Assembly (NCBI GenBank): GCA_013376995.1
Contig: JACAAZ010000004.1
Span: 62,001 to 126,000 of the forward strand
Direction: 5' to 3'
DNA length: 64,000 nt
Origin: Bacteroidota bacterium
GTDB lineage: Bacteria; Bacteroidota; Bacteroidia; Bacteroidales; UBA4417
In this document: one piece after another, positions 36,394 to 44,112 of the stretch
Position numbering within the stretch: the stretch's first letter is position 1
Layout of the letters: each line of letters begins with the position of its first letter
Notes under the pieces: generated by a model
Told to the model about the DNA's origin: nothing
The model's input: only the letters and a program-made list of their open reading frames with translations
Database searches by the model: none
Made by a program: the position numbers and the translations under genes

Positions 36394-37402
36394 AATTCTT
36401 TTTCTTTTGAATGATTGGAAGAATAATTAGTGATAAACCACCAAGGATAATGATAGTAATGGTTTGCGAACTCCAGATAAGCCAGCCAAGTGCGTAGCCT
36501 TTGGTGGCAACAACAGAGTACAGGACTAAGGTTTCAGCTACTATGGCTGGATAAATCCCAATTCCTCCTTGCACGACCATTATTCCGATGGTCCCAAATA
36601 CCAATGCGGCCAGGCCTGCGTCAATTCCAAGGTGAGCGGTTTCAGGGAGACTGAAAAATACCAGGTAAGCCATAATCAGGTAAAGAGCCCAGATAGAGAA
36701 TGAATAAAATGCAAAAAGCCAAAGCCTTTTAACTTTAACCAGCGATTTTATTCCTTCAAGAAATCCCAATGCCATATTCCAGAACTTTATGAAGTACTTG
36801 TTCCTGGCAATTTGCTTCCTGAAGATGAAATAAATAATTGCTACTAATATAATTCCTCCTAGTGCTATAAGTTTCAGGCTTCCCGAGAGGTCCATAGTCA
36901 GGTGGAACTTCTGTTCGAGGGGCGTATATACTTTAGCATCAATAAAGTTGGAGAGCTTATCAAACTGCAGGGCAAGGTTTAAAAAGAATAAAGCAACGAA
37001 CATTGCCAGGTCAATGGCTCGTTCTGTAATGACTGTACCAAAGGATTTATTGAAAGGGACACCCTCGTATCTTGTCAGGACAGTGCACCTGCTAACCTCT
37101 CCAAGGCGCGGTAGAGCAAGGTTGGCTATATAACCAATCATAACCGCGAAAAAAGTATTTCTTTTGCCAGGCAGGTATCCCATTGGCTCAAGTAACATTC
37201 TCCAACGGATTGCTCTCAGATAATGCGAAAGAATACCAAGAGCTACTGACAGGGAAATCCACCAATAATTGGCGTACCCGAAGGATTTCATGATTTCCTT
37301 TCGCTGATCTGTTGATAGGTTTCGCAGGAATAACCAGATAAAGAAAAAGCCGATGCCCATGAACAGCAAGAACCGGGCAACAGCAATAAGTTTGTTTTTC
37401 AA
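36380..37402 (-). CDS. Lysylphosphatidylglycerol synthase TM-region-like protein (UPF0104)
   Basis: The 340-aa protein has about eight membrane segments and matches the membrane part of MprF (LPG_synthase_TM): NYWWISLSVALGILSHYLRA, PRLGEVSRCTVLTRYE and QGGIGIYPAIVAETL. The catalytic cytosolic domain of MprF is absent, so it should not make lysyl-PG by itself. Stand-alone forms may flip lipids. It is encoded between panD (6 bp) and rfaE2 (overlap), so it belongs to one operon. Confidence 0.88.
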   Translation of the reverse strand: MKNKLIAVARFLLFMGIGFFFIWLFLRNLSTDQRKEIMKSFGYANYWWISLSVALGILSHYLRAIRWRMLLEPMGYLPGKRNTFFAVMIGYIANLALPRLGEVSRCTVLTRYEGVPFNKSFGTVITERAIDLAMFVALFFLNLALQFDKLSNFIDAKVYTPLEQKFHLTMDLSGSLKLIALGGIILVAIIYFIFRKQIARNKYFIKFWNMALGFLEGIKSLVKVKRLWLFAFYSFSIWALYLIMAYLVFFSLPETAHLGIDAGLAALVFGTIGIMVVQGGIGIYPAIVAETLVLYSVVATKGYALGWLIWSSQTITIIILGGLSLIILPIIQKKKNYVEA

Positions 37403-37408
37403 AATAAT

Positions 37409-37756
37409 TTACCTTTTTTTGTTATTGGCATCTGGAAATACAATAGAAGGCTTGAATTTCCTTGCTTCTTCGAAATCCATATGAGCAAATGAGGCAATAA
37501 TTACAAGATCGCCCGGATGCGCTTTTCTTGCTGCAGCTCCATTGAGTGAAATAACGCCTGAACCGCGCTCCCCTTTGATCACGTACGTTTCCAACCGTTC
37601 TCCATTGTTGATGTTTACAACCTGGACTTTCTCAAACTCAATCATGTTTGCAGCATCCATCAAATCTTCATCTATCGAAATGGAACCTATATAGTTCAGG
37701 TTGGCCTGTGTTATGGTGGCCCGGTGTATTTTAGATTTAAGTATCTCGATTGTCAT
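37409..37756 (-). CDS. panD: Aspartate 1-decarboxylase
   Basis: PanD decarboxylates aspartate to beta-alanine for pantothenate and CoA synthesis. The pro-enzyme cuts itself at Gly-Ser to create a pyruvoyl group. The site is visible in [15 protein letters not shown], with Ser25, and [19 protein letters not shown] and [14 protein letters not shown] follow. At 115 aa it is full length. The promoter box lies 4 nt before the ATG. panC is upstream in the same direction with a 108-bp gap. Confidence 0.95.
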   Translation of the reverse strand: MTIEILKSKIHRATITQANLNYIGSISIDEDLMDAANMIEFEKVQVVNINNGERLETYVIKGERGSGVISLNGAAARKAHPGDLVIIASFAHMDFEEARKFKPSIVFPDANNKKR

Positions 37757-37760
37757 GGGA

Positions 37761-37768
37761 CAAAATTA
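37761..37768 (-). promoter_or_regulatory. TAnnTTTG box 4 nt before panD
   Basis: TAATTTTG on the minus strand ends 4 nt before the panD ATG, the same spacing as at the CDF gene. It predicts a leaderless panD transcript separate from panC. Confidence 0.5.
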
Positions 37769-37864
37769 CAAATAAAAACACAAAAAAATGCTGATGGGTA
37801 TAACAATCAGATGAACAGTTTGTTACGAGTTATTTTTATAATATTCCATCTCCTGGAGATATTA

Positions 37865-38707
37865 TTAATAGAGGTTCATATTATCGATGAGCCTTACTTC
37901 TCCCAGAAATACCGCAACGCAAAGTATCGCATGATCAGAATCTTCCCATTCAGAAAGAGGCATTAATGTTTCCGTATCAACAACAGAGGCATATTCTACA
38001 TCAAACCCAAGTGTTTGTTCAATTTCTCCCGTAACCATCTTACTAATGCCATCTGGCGTAAACCAGCTATAATTATCCCGGGCTTTCAATAATGCCTGGT
38101 AAATTGAAGGAGCTATAGCCCTTTCATCTGGATTAAGCCTTTCATTCCTGGAACTCATGGCAAGGCCGTCTGGCTCACGAACGGTTGGACAGGCTACAAT
38201 TTCAACGGGTAGTTGTAAGAGACGAACAAGATTCCTGATGATTGCTAATTGCTGAAAGTCTTTTTCCCCAAAATAGGATCGGTGTGGTTCGACTATTTCA
38301 AATAGTTTCCTGACCACTATTCCAACTCCGTTAAAATGACCTGGCCGAAACTGACCTTCCATTACCTTGTCTAAAATCCCGAAATCAAATCGGGTCTGAT
38401 CAGGCTGAGGATACATCTCTTCGACTGATGGGGCGAAAATTAAATCACAGGATACGGATGTGAGTTTTTCAACATCTGCTTCAAGATTTCTTGGATATTT
38501 TTTCAGATCCTCTGGATTATTGAATTGTGTAGGGTTCACAAAAATGCTTACAACAACACAGTCGTTTTCTTCACTGCATTTTTGAACTAATTTGAGGTGG
38601 CCGGCGTGAAGGGCACCCATGGTTGGTACAAACCCTATACTTTTACCTTCTCTCCTGATTTTTGAAAGAAACTCACGGGTCTCAGCAATTGTATGAATTA
38701 CAAGCAT
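37865..38707 (-). CDS. panC: Pantoate-beta-alanine ligase
   Basis: PanC condenses pantoate and beta-alanine with ATP to give pantothenate, so with PanD it covers the last steps of vitamin B5 synthesis. The motifs are VPTMGALHAGHLKL (HxGH), VSIFVNPTQFNNPEDL, GHFNGVGIVVRKL, YFGEKDFQQLAII and GLAMSSRN (KMSKS-like). At 280 aa it is complete. It heads the minus-strand pan operon. Its promoter region abuts the 7-bp repeat array. Confidence 0.96.
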   Translation of the reverse strand: MLVIHTIAETREFLSKIRREGKSIGFVPTMGALHAGHLKLVQKCSEENDCVVVSIFVNPTQFNNPEDLKKYPRNLEADVEKLTSVSCDLIFAPSVEEMYPQPDQTRFDFGILDKVMEGQFRPGHFNGVGIVVRKLFEIVEPHRSYFGEKDFQQLAIIRNLVRLLQLPVEIVACPTVREPDGLAMSSRNERLNPDERAIAPSIYQALLKARDNYSWFTPDGISKMVTGEIEQTLGFDVEYASVVDTETLMPLSEWEDSDHAILCVAVFLGEVRLIDNMNLY

Positions 38708-38837
38708 ATAATTGGTTTTACTCAGGAAACCGTTACATGTTTACTGCTTTCAATTATTTATGATTGAAATGGAATTTGCCATAATAGCAAACCAGAATAA
38801 AATATGGTAAGAAGTCAAATGACTAAGATATTTTTCA

Positions 38838-39254
38838 GCTTCCAGCCGCCAAACTAATATTTCCCACAACCTGCTTCCCGCCACCTGTTCCTTCTTCCTG
38901 CTTCGAACATCCGGCTTCAGATTTCCAGCCAACTGCTTCCGGCTTCCGGCTTCCTGCTTCCGGCTTCCAGCTTTCGACTTCCAGCTTTCGACTTCCTGCT
39001 TCCTGCTTCCTGCTTCCGACTTCCTACTTCCTGCTTCCTGCTTCCGACTTCCGACTTCCTGCTTCCGACTTCCGGCTTCCGGCTTCCTGCTTCCAGCTTC
39101 CGACTTCCGGCTTCCTGCTTCCAGCTTCCAATTTCCGACTTCCAGCTTCCGGCTTCCTGCTTCCTGCTTCCGACTTCCGACTTCCTGCTTCCGACTTCCA
39201 GCTTCCGGCTTCCTGCTTCCTGCTTCCTGCTTCCGACTTCCGGCCACCTGCTTC
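38838..39254. repeat. Long 7-bp repeat array, about 60 units of CTTCC(TG/GG/AG/GA)
   Basis: Over 400 bp consist of heptamers such as CTTCCTG, CTTCCGG, CTTCCAG and CTTCCGA, degenerate at the left end and regular from about 38930. The core CTTCC is nearly constant and the last two bases vary. The array runs to the stop codon of the thioredoxin-like gene at 39255. On the minus strand three units (21 nt) encode a repeated heptapeptide (AGSRKQE), leaving a 165-codon frame open from 39247 to 38750, which I take as a by-product. It fills the spacer between panC and the thioredoxin-like gene. Confidence 0.92.
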
Positions 39255-39767
39255 CTACTTACTCAAGATCCCAAGGATTTCCTTTTCAAGCAAACCCGAA
39301 GGAGATTCAATGATGCGGCCTTTTTCATGTCTCTTGCGATAGAAAACAAATGTCGGGATCTTTTCTATCTTCAACTTCTTGAGTTCTTTAGCCGGAGCAT
39401 TCTTTACATGGTCTACACAAATCAGGGTAAGTTTATTGTAATCAAATCCCGCGAGGTCCATCACTTTATAGAATCGCGGAATCCAATCCTTGCTATCACC
39501 GCACCAGGTGCCCATTACAACAGTGATCTTTATTTTTTTGAATTTTCCTTTCAGCAGGTCGATTGTAGCCTGGTCAGGTTTGTAGGCTGAATACTCAGCC
39601 TGGTAAACAGAATCAAAGTTGCTTTTTATCATCTTGAAACCATCACGGTTGCAATATCCGATCAGCATTTCATTGTTCCTTTTTTCGTCAAACTCTTTTT
39701 GATTTATAGCTTGAGCGAAAATCAAAGCTGGAAATAAAATGAGCAGAACTAGGATTGACTTTTTCAT
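39255..39767 (-). CDS. Secreted thioredoxin-like protein with a single active-site Cys
   Basis: A signal peptide (MKKSILVLLILFPALIFAQ) precedes a thioredoxin fold of about 145 residues. The active-site stretch is VVMGTWCGDSKDWIPRF, in which the usual CxxC has only the first Cys (WCGDS). The cis-Pro region IEKIPTFVFYRKRHEKG is intact. Such proteins occur in Bacteroidota, and a mono-Cys site suggests a role other than a simple disulphide oxidase. There is a second Cys in the N-terminal part (LIGYCNRDG) and one in LICVDH. Its last codon touches the repeat array. Confidence 0.85.
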   Translation of the reverse strand: MKKSILVLLILFPALIFAQAINQKEFDEKRNNEMLIGYCNRDGFKMIKSNFDSVYQAEYSAYKPDQATIDLLKGKFKKIKITVVMGTWCGDSKDWIPRFYKVMDLAGFDYNKLTLICVDHVKNAPAKELKKLKIEKIPTFVFYRKRHEKGRIIESPSGLLEKEILGILSK

Positions 39768-40032
39768 GTATCAGTTGTTTGGTTGAAAAATAGACATTTA
39801 TTATTTAACAGCTTGTAATTCAAGTAAAATTTAAGCTAGTTGAAGATTATTAAGACTCCAATAGGGGCTACAAAGATAGTAAAGTCAAGAACTCCCGATT
39901 TTTACTTAACAAGCTTTATGATTTGTAGAACAGATATAAGCACTGATAAAGAGCCCAATCAAGTTGAACAGATTTGTCAGATTCAGGGTAAATGGCTGGT
40001 CTTAAATAGGAATCGGGAAATAGGCTGTATAC

Positions 40033-40095
40033 AGTAAGAAGTAAGAAGTAAGAAGTAAGAAGTAAGAAGTAAGAAGTAAGCAGCAAGTAGCAAGA
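40033..40095 (+). repeat. 7-bp repeat array, 9 units of AGTAAGA
   Basis: Six exact AGTAAGA units are followed by three variants (AGTAAGC, AGCAAGT, AGCAAGA). The array sits downstream of the response-regulator gene, in the 416-bp spacer 39768-40183, which otherwise shows no gene. Confidence 0.9.
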
Positions 40096-40113
40096 AATAG
40101 TTAGATATCTGGT

Positions 40114-40169
40114 AACCAATAACCAATAACCAATAACCAATAACCAACAACCATTAACCAATAACCAAT
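40114..40169 (+). repeat. 7-bp repeat array, 8 units of AACCAAT
   Basis: Six AACCAAT units and two variants (AACCAAC, AACCATT) end 14 bp before the stop codon of the response-regulator gene. The unit resembles that at 47511-47573. Confidence 0.9.
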
Positions 40170-40183
40170 AACAAAAACTCTCT

Positions 40184-40843
40184 CTATAAATTCACAAGGT
40201 TATTCCTGATAGCAAACTTGACAAGGTCAACGGAAGATTTTAATTCCAACCTTTGCATAATATGATTCTTGTGAGATTCTACAGTACGAATACTTATAAA
40301 TAACTTATCGGCAATCTCCTGGTTGGAAAACCCTTCAGCAAAAAGCCTGAGGACTTCAGTCTCACGCTTTGACAATTGGCTTTCTTTGTCAGAGCCATCG
40401 TCCTGACCAGACTTGGCTTTCTTGATGTAGCTTTTCAGAATTACATTCGAAATCGACTCTGCAAAATATTCTTCCCCTCTCGCAATGGTGTGTATTGCAT
40501 CAATCAGTTCTTTCTTAGAAGTATTTTTTGGGAGATATCCCTTTGCTCCTGCATTTATCGAATTGAAGATATACTCTTCAGAAGTGTGCATTGAAAGTAT
40601 TAGGACTTTAATGGCAGGGTGTTTAGACTTAAGATGCCGGGTAAGTTCAATCCCTGTCATCCCGGGAATCGAAATATCCAGGATAGCAATGTCAGGATGA
40701 AACTTTTCTAAGGTTGATAAGAATTCATTGGCATCTGCAGCTTCACTTACTATTTCAAAATTGGGTTCGTTAACAAGCAGGTTGGCTATTCCAGTTCTTA
40801 CTAACTGGTGATCATCCACCAACATGATCCGTATATTTTCCAT
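40184..40843 (-). CDS. NarL/FixJ-type response regulator
   Basis: The 219-aa protein has a receiver domain (residues 4-120; phosphoacceptor Asp in HPDIAILDISIPGMTG, and LPKNTSKKEL with the conserved Lys) and a LuxR-type helix-turn-helix (LSKRETEVLRLFAEGFSNQE, VESHKNHIMQRLEL). It is a DNA-binding transcription regulator. No histidine kinase is encoded nearby, so the partner is encoded elsewhere. It is transcribed away from the flavodoxin gene across a 542-bp spacer. Confidence 0.92.
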   Translation of the reverse strand: MENIRIMLVDDHQLVRTGIANLLVNEPNFEIVSEAADANEFLSTLEKFHPDIAILDISIPGMTGIELTRHLKSKHPAIKVLILSMHTSEEYIFNSINAGAKGYLPKNTSKKELIDAIHTIARGEEYFAESISNVILKSYIKKAKSGQDDGSDKESQLSKRETEVLRLFAEGFSNQEIADKLFISIRTVESHKNHIMQRLELKSSVDLVKFAIRNNLVNL

Positions 40844-41214
40844 TTCTGTCTAAAATAAAATCAGTCGAGCTTTGCGTTGGCAGCACTTAATGAACTGAAA
40901 TATACTGGAAACTATGACCACCAATTTGTCTTATCCCTAATGAAGTTCATTAATTAAATCAGTCTCAAATATAAGCCCTTTTCAGATGTGTTTTACTAAT
41001 TGGTCGGGATACAATATGTTCAACGAAATTTTTTGCTACCATTATTATAGACGAGAATACTTACTATTCTTCAGGTTTATTGAGCATTTACACAGAACAA
41101 ACTCAGCAAAAACTTGTTATTAATTGTATAGCTGATAGTTATTTATCAGTATTTGTGAATTAGTAAGGAATTAGTTAATTGACATCTTTCAGTCTGATAA
41201 TTAATAACATTCAG
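40844..41214. other. Intergenic region between the response regulator and flavodoxin genes
   Basis: No gene or RNA is recognisable in this AT-rich spacer. It should contain the response-regulator promoter; TTTATTTTAG close to 40855 on the minus strand is only a weak match. Confidence 0.4.
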
Positions 41215-41273
41215 TATTTTTGCAGACAAATTCAGGTTAGGATTAAGTCGATTACATTCAGTCACTAGTGACT
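41215..41273 (+). promoter_or_regulatory. Flavodoxin promoter box and downstream palindrome
   Basis: TATTTTTG (41215-41222) is a good -7 box about 163 nt upstream of the ATG. In the predicted leader, 41260-41273 is a perfect 14-bp palindrome, AGTCACTAGTGACT, a possible repressor site or hairpin. The long leader is unusual for this window. Confidence 0.5.
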
Positions 41274-41385
41274 AAGACCTGGAATTCGTTACTGCTTGTG
41301 TAAGCCAGTACGGAGTCGCATTTGATAAGTTGTAATGAACTTGCCTGGTAAATACAAAGATTGGTAGACTACTCTAAATTATAAT

Positions 41386-41895
41386 ATGACGAAAGTTGGG
41401 ATTTTTTTTGGCGGACGTGATAACGGTAACACCGCTAAAATTGCTAGAAAAATTCAGGATGGCCTTGGAAAGGGCCTGGCAACAGTTCACAATGTGAATA
41501 ATGCCAAAACCGAGGATGTAAACAAATTCGACATGCTCATTCTTGGCACCGCTGCCTGGGGAATTGGCGAAATGCATTCTGATTGGGAAAACTTCATCGA
41601 GGAACTTTTGAACGCAAACCTTGAAAATAAAAAAATTGCGATCTATGGCCTTGGTGACCAGGTAATGTATCCGGAAAGCTTCGTTGATGGAATGGGTACC
41701 ATTTTTTGCCGTTTGCCTTTCAAACAGAATGTTGTGGGCTATACGGCTACAGATTCCTATAAATATTACTATTCAACTGCCGAAAAAGAAGGCAAGTTTA
41801 TAGGGTTGGCAATCGATGATGACAGTCAGCCTGAACTTACAGATACTCGTGTAAGTAAATGGGTTTCCCAGGTCAGAAAAGAATTTGGTTTATAG
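41386..41895 (+). CDS. Flavodoxin
   Basis: Flavodoxins carry FMN and replace ferredoxin when iron is scarce. The 169-aa length and the segments FDMLILGTAAWGIGEMHSDW (first FMN loop), KKIAIYGLGDQVMYPESFVD and the C-terminal helix fit FldA-type proteins. The phosphate-binding loop is FFGGRDNGNTAKIA, keeping GNT but replacing the usual T-x-T-G with R-D-N-G. It is monocistronic, with a possible operator palindrome in its leader, and lies just upstream of the haem locus. Confidence 0.9.
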   Translation: MTKVGIFFGGRDNGNTAKIARKIQDGLGKGLATVHNVNNAKTEDVNKFDMLILGTAAWGIGEMHSDWENFIEELLNANLENKKIAIYGLGDQVMYPESFVDGMGTIFCRLPFKQNVVGYTATDSYKYYYSTAEKEGKFIGLAIDDDSQPELTDTRVSKWVSQVRKEFGL

Positions 41896-41983
41896 TCAAA
41901 ATTGCGGGCACCTGGGTAGCTTTCCTGAATTCTATTCAAAGGATTAAGTCAATATCATTTGCTGAAATTAGAGTTATTATTAT

Positions 41984-42025
41984 ATTACAATTATGTTTCA
42001 ATATTGTAATTGATACATAATCAAT
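41984..42025. promoter_or_regulatory. Paired inverted repeats upstream of the haem locus
   Basis: ATTACAAT (41984-41991) pairs with ATTGTAAT (42003-42010), and ATTGAT (42009-42014) with ATCAAT (42020-42025). They lie 113-154 bp before the small His-rich protein gene and could be a regulator site, possibly iron-responsive, or an AT-rich hairpin. Confidence 0.35.
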
Positions 42026-42137
42026 ATTTTATAACTATTTCAGTTGCGTTGAAATATTTTTATCTAAAAAAATTACATATTTTGATATTTGCATAGAAAA
42101 AAATTACAACTTTGAATCCGAAATCTATCCACTAGAA

Positions 42138-42506
42138 ATGGATCATCTTCCTAATACAACCACAAAATTTCATAAGCGCATTCTTTTGATGTGGGCTTGC
42201 GCTGTAATGTGGATTTATATTGGGAATATCATCAACTTCCACCAACATCATATATGGGGGAAACAACTGATTCCAGTTGCCTGTGCAAATAACCGGACCA
42301 AAGAAAAGTCCCTCATCAAATATCTGGGTAGTTCCAACGATCATTCTCTTTCATTAGGTTCATCCTCATGGCTGAACGCGGTAGATCTTAATTCCGTGCA
42401 TGGCAGTTTCAATCTGGCAGGAATTATTTCTTTTCCATATATCTACCAATCCCTTTGTTCTTTTAGAATCCAGGGCAAACCTTTACGTGCCCCACCTCTG
42501 GCCTAA
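42138..42506 (+). CDS. Small His-rich membrane or secreted protein at a haem locus
   Basis: The 122-aa protein has one hydrophobic segment near the N-terminus (ILLMWACAVMWIYIGNI) followed by a His cluster (NFHQHHIWG). It ends in KPLRAPPLA. A short protein with His residues and a Pro-Pro end is a pattern I know from metal and haem uptake loci of Bacteroidota. The ATG at 42138 is chosen because the hydrophobic segment then lies at the N-terminus. No family is assigned. The following gene is 291 bp downstream. Base composition is normal for the region. Confidence 0.55.
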   Translation: MDHLPNTTTKFHKRILLMWACAVMWIYIGNIINFHQHHIWGKQLIPVACANNRTKEKSLIKYLGSSNDHSLSLGSSSWLNAVDLNSVHGSFNLAGIISFPYIYQSLCSFRIQGKPLRAPPLA

Positions 42507-42797
42507 ATGCCAGCAGACTCCTTTTGCCTTTCTGTATAAGTACTGAAATTCATTTTTTGAAATTCGAATTGCTGCTTTTCCGAAAGGACACAAATCCCAT
42601 CCTGCTGCATTTCCGGGCCTGATCTTTTAGGTTTACTGCTATGGCTTTTTTTGATAGGCCATGCTCCTTCAAATTAATCCCCTGAAATAAATTTAGTAAA
42701 ACAAAGGAGTTAAAATCTCTTTCCAGAATATGCATTGGTCAGATACCTTTATAAGATTTGGGTTTGATAAATGCAATCTCCAAAAAACCGATTGAAA

Positions 42798-44099
42798 ATG
42801 AAAACAAATCTACTCTTCATTAGTGCATTAATAGCACTCTTTACTGGCAGCACTGCTGTGTTTGCTCAATCCGCAAGCCCGATACTGGACTCAGTCTTCA
42901 TGGGACCTGGATATGCAAAGGAAGTTTATTACAGTATGTCGAATGGCACCCAGGGTACCATTGATCGTAAGCAATGGGATATTGCCTTCAGGACTTCACG
43001 CAGAAGCGCAAGTATTCTCACCAATGATGCGGCAAATAATAATGCTCTCGGAATTACGGGAGTTGAACTATATAGTTATCCCAAATCTGATACTTCAGGT
43101 TGGGCGTCATTTGATACTACCGGCTTTTCAACCTGGAAAAATATGGTGAATTCAACTACGGATTGGGAAACAGGTGCCTTTGATCAATATCAGTTAGGCC
43201 ACCCTGACTATGGATGGGGTAAGTATAATACTGCAACACACGATGTTGTTGGAGATTCACTATTCCTGATAAAACTTCGTGATGGTAGTTTCAGAAAGAT
43301 CTGGATAATCAGGAAATACTCCTCTCTTAACAAATATGAATTCCGGTACGCAAACCTTGACGGTAGTGCCGAGAACACTATTTTGCTCGATTGCAGTCCC
43401 TATGAATCAAAGAATTTCGTTGGCTATTCATTGACAACCAACGCAATAGTCGATTATGAACCTGTTGCTACCGCAGCCTGGGATATTCTTTTTACCAAGT
43501 ATATGTATACTTATCCCGATGGAACACAATATCCGGTAACAGGAGTCCTTAGCAATTACGGTATTAAAGTTAACAAGTTTGAACATGTAGCGCCTGATTT
43601 TACTTCCTATAATGTTGCTGCAATGGACTCTACCCGTTCTCCTATTGGATGGGATTGGAAATATTACAACTCAAATGCCGGAGTGTACAATGTAGTTGAT
43701 TCTGTGGTGTATTTCGTTCTGGATGGTCCGGGAAATATTTACAAACTGGTTTTTAAAGAATTTGCTGGCTCTTCTACCGGCAAGGTTATATTGGAAAAAG
43801 AATTGATCCAGCCTTCCGGTATTAATGATTTGAATGCTTCTCCCTTCACCCTTGCTGTTTATCCAAATCCTGCTTCAACAGAGGCTACATTGTTAATTAA
43901 TACTGGTAATGCCTCTGAAATGAGCATAGTCTTGAGTGATCTTTCGGGTCGCCAGATTTGGGTTAAAAAGGAAGAAACAAATACTGATGGATTAAATTCA
44001 TTAAGAATTCCTGTAACTGATTTAATGGATGGCTTCTATTTGCTGACCGTTAACTCAGCTCATATGAAGTCATCAACCAGGTTGATTGTTAAACACTAA
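42798..44099 (+). CDS. HmuY-like haem-binding protein with T9SS sorting domain
   Basis: The 433-aa protein starts with a signal peptide (MKTNLLFISALIALFTGSTA). Residues 30-345 resemble HmuY, with KEVYYSMSNGTQGTIDRKQW, DIAFRTSRRSAS and a second WDILFTKYMYTYPDGTQYPV. HmuY scavenges haem for its TonB receptor. The last 80 residues form a T9SS type A domain (FTLAVYPNPASTEATLLI, LSDLSGRQIWVKKE, DLMDGFYLLTV). Known HmuY proteins are lipoproteins, so the sorting tail is a different export route. An upstream ATG at 42771 would add nine residues before the signal peptide and is less likely. The receptor gene follows after 13 bp. Confidence 0.85.
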   Translation: MKTNLLFISALIALFTGSTAVFAQSASPILDSVFMGPGYAKEVYYSMSNGTQGTIDRKQWDIAFRTSRRSASILTNDAANNNALGITGVELYSYPKSDTSGWASFDTTGFSTWKNMVNSTTDWETGAFDQYQLGHPDYGWGKYNTATHDVVGDSLFLIKLRDGSFRKIWIIRKYSSLNKYEFRYANLDGSAENTILLDCSPYESKNFVGYSLTTNAIVDYEPVATAAWDILFTKYMYTYPDGTQYPVTGVLSNYGIKVNKFEHVAPDFTSYNVAAMDSTRSPIGWDWKYYNSNAGVYNVVDSVVYFVLDGPGNIYKLVFKEFAGSSTGKVILEKELIQPSGINDLNASPFTLAVYPNPASTEATLLINTGNASEMSIVLSDLSGRQIWVKKEETNTDGLNSLRIPVTDLMDGFYLLTVNSAHMKSSTRLIVKH

Positions 44100-44112
44100 A
44101 AATATATAAGAC

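Noticed and set aside
38750-39247. 165-aa minus-strand reading frame of AGSRKQE repeats
   Set aside because: It is made almost entirely of the 7-bp repeat array; length and lack of stops follow from the unit sequence. The tail beyond the array has no recognisable domain.
7724-40169. CRISPR arrays among the repeats
   Set aside because: The units are contiguous 7-bp repeats with no spacers, and no cas genes are present.
40844-41385. tRNA or structured RNA in the 542-bp spacer
   Set aside because: I found no cloverleaf or conserved RNA core; only a promoter box and a palindrome are supported.
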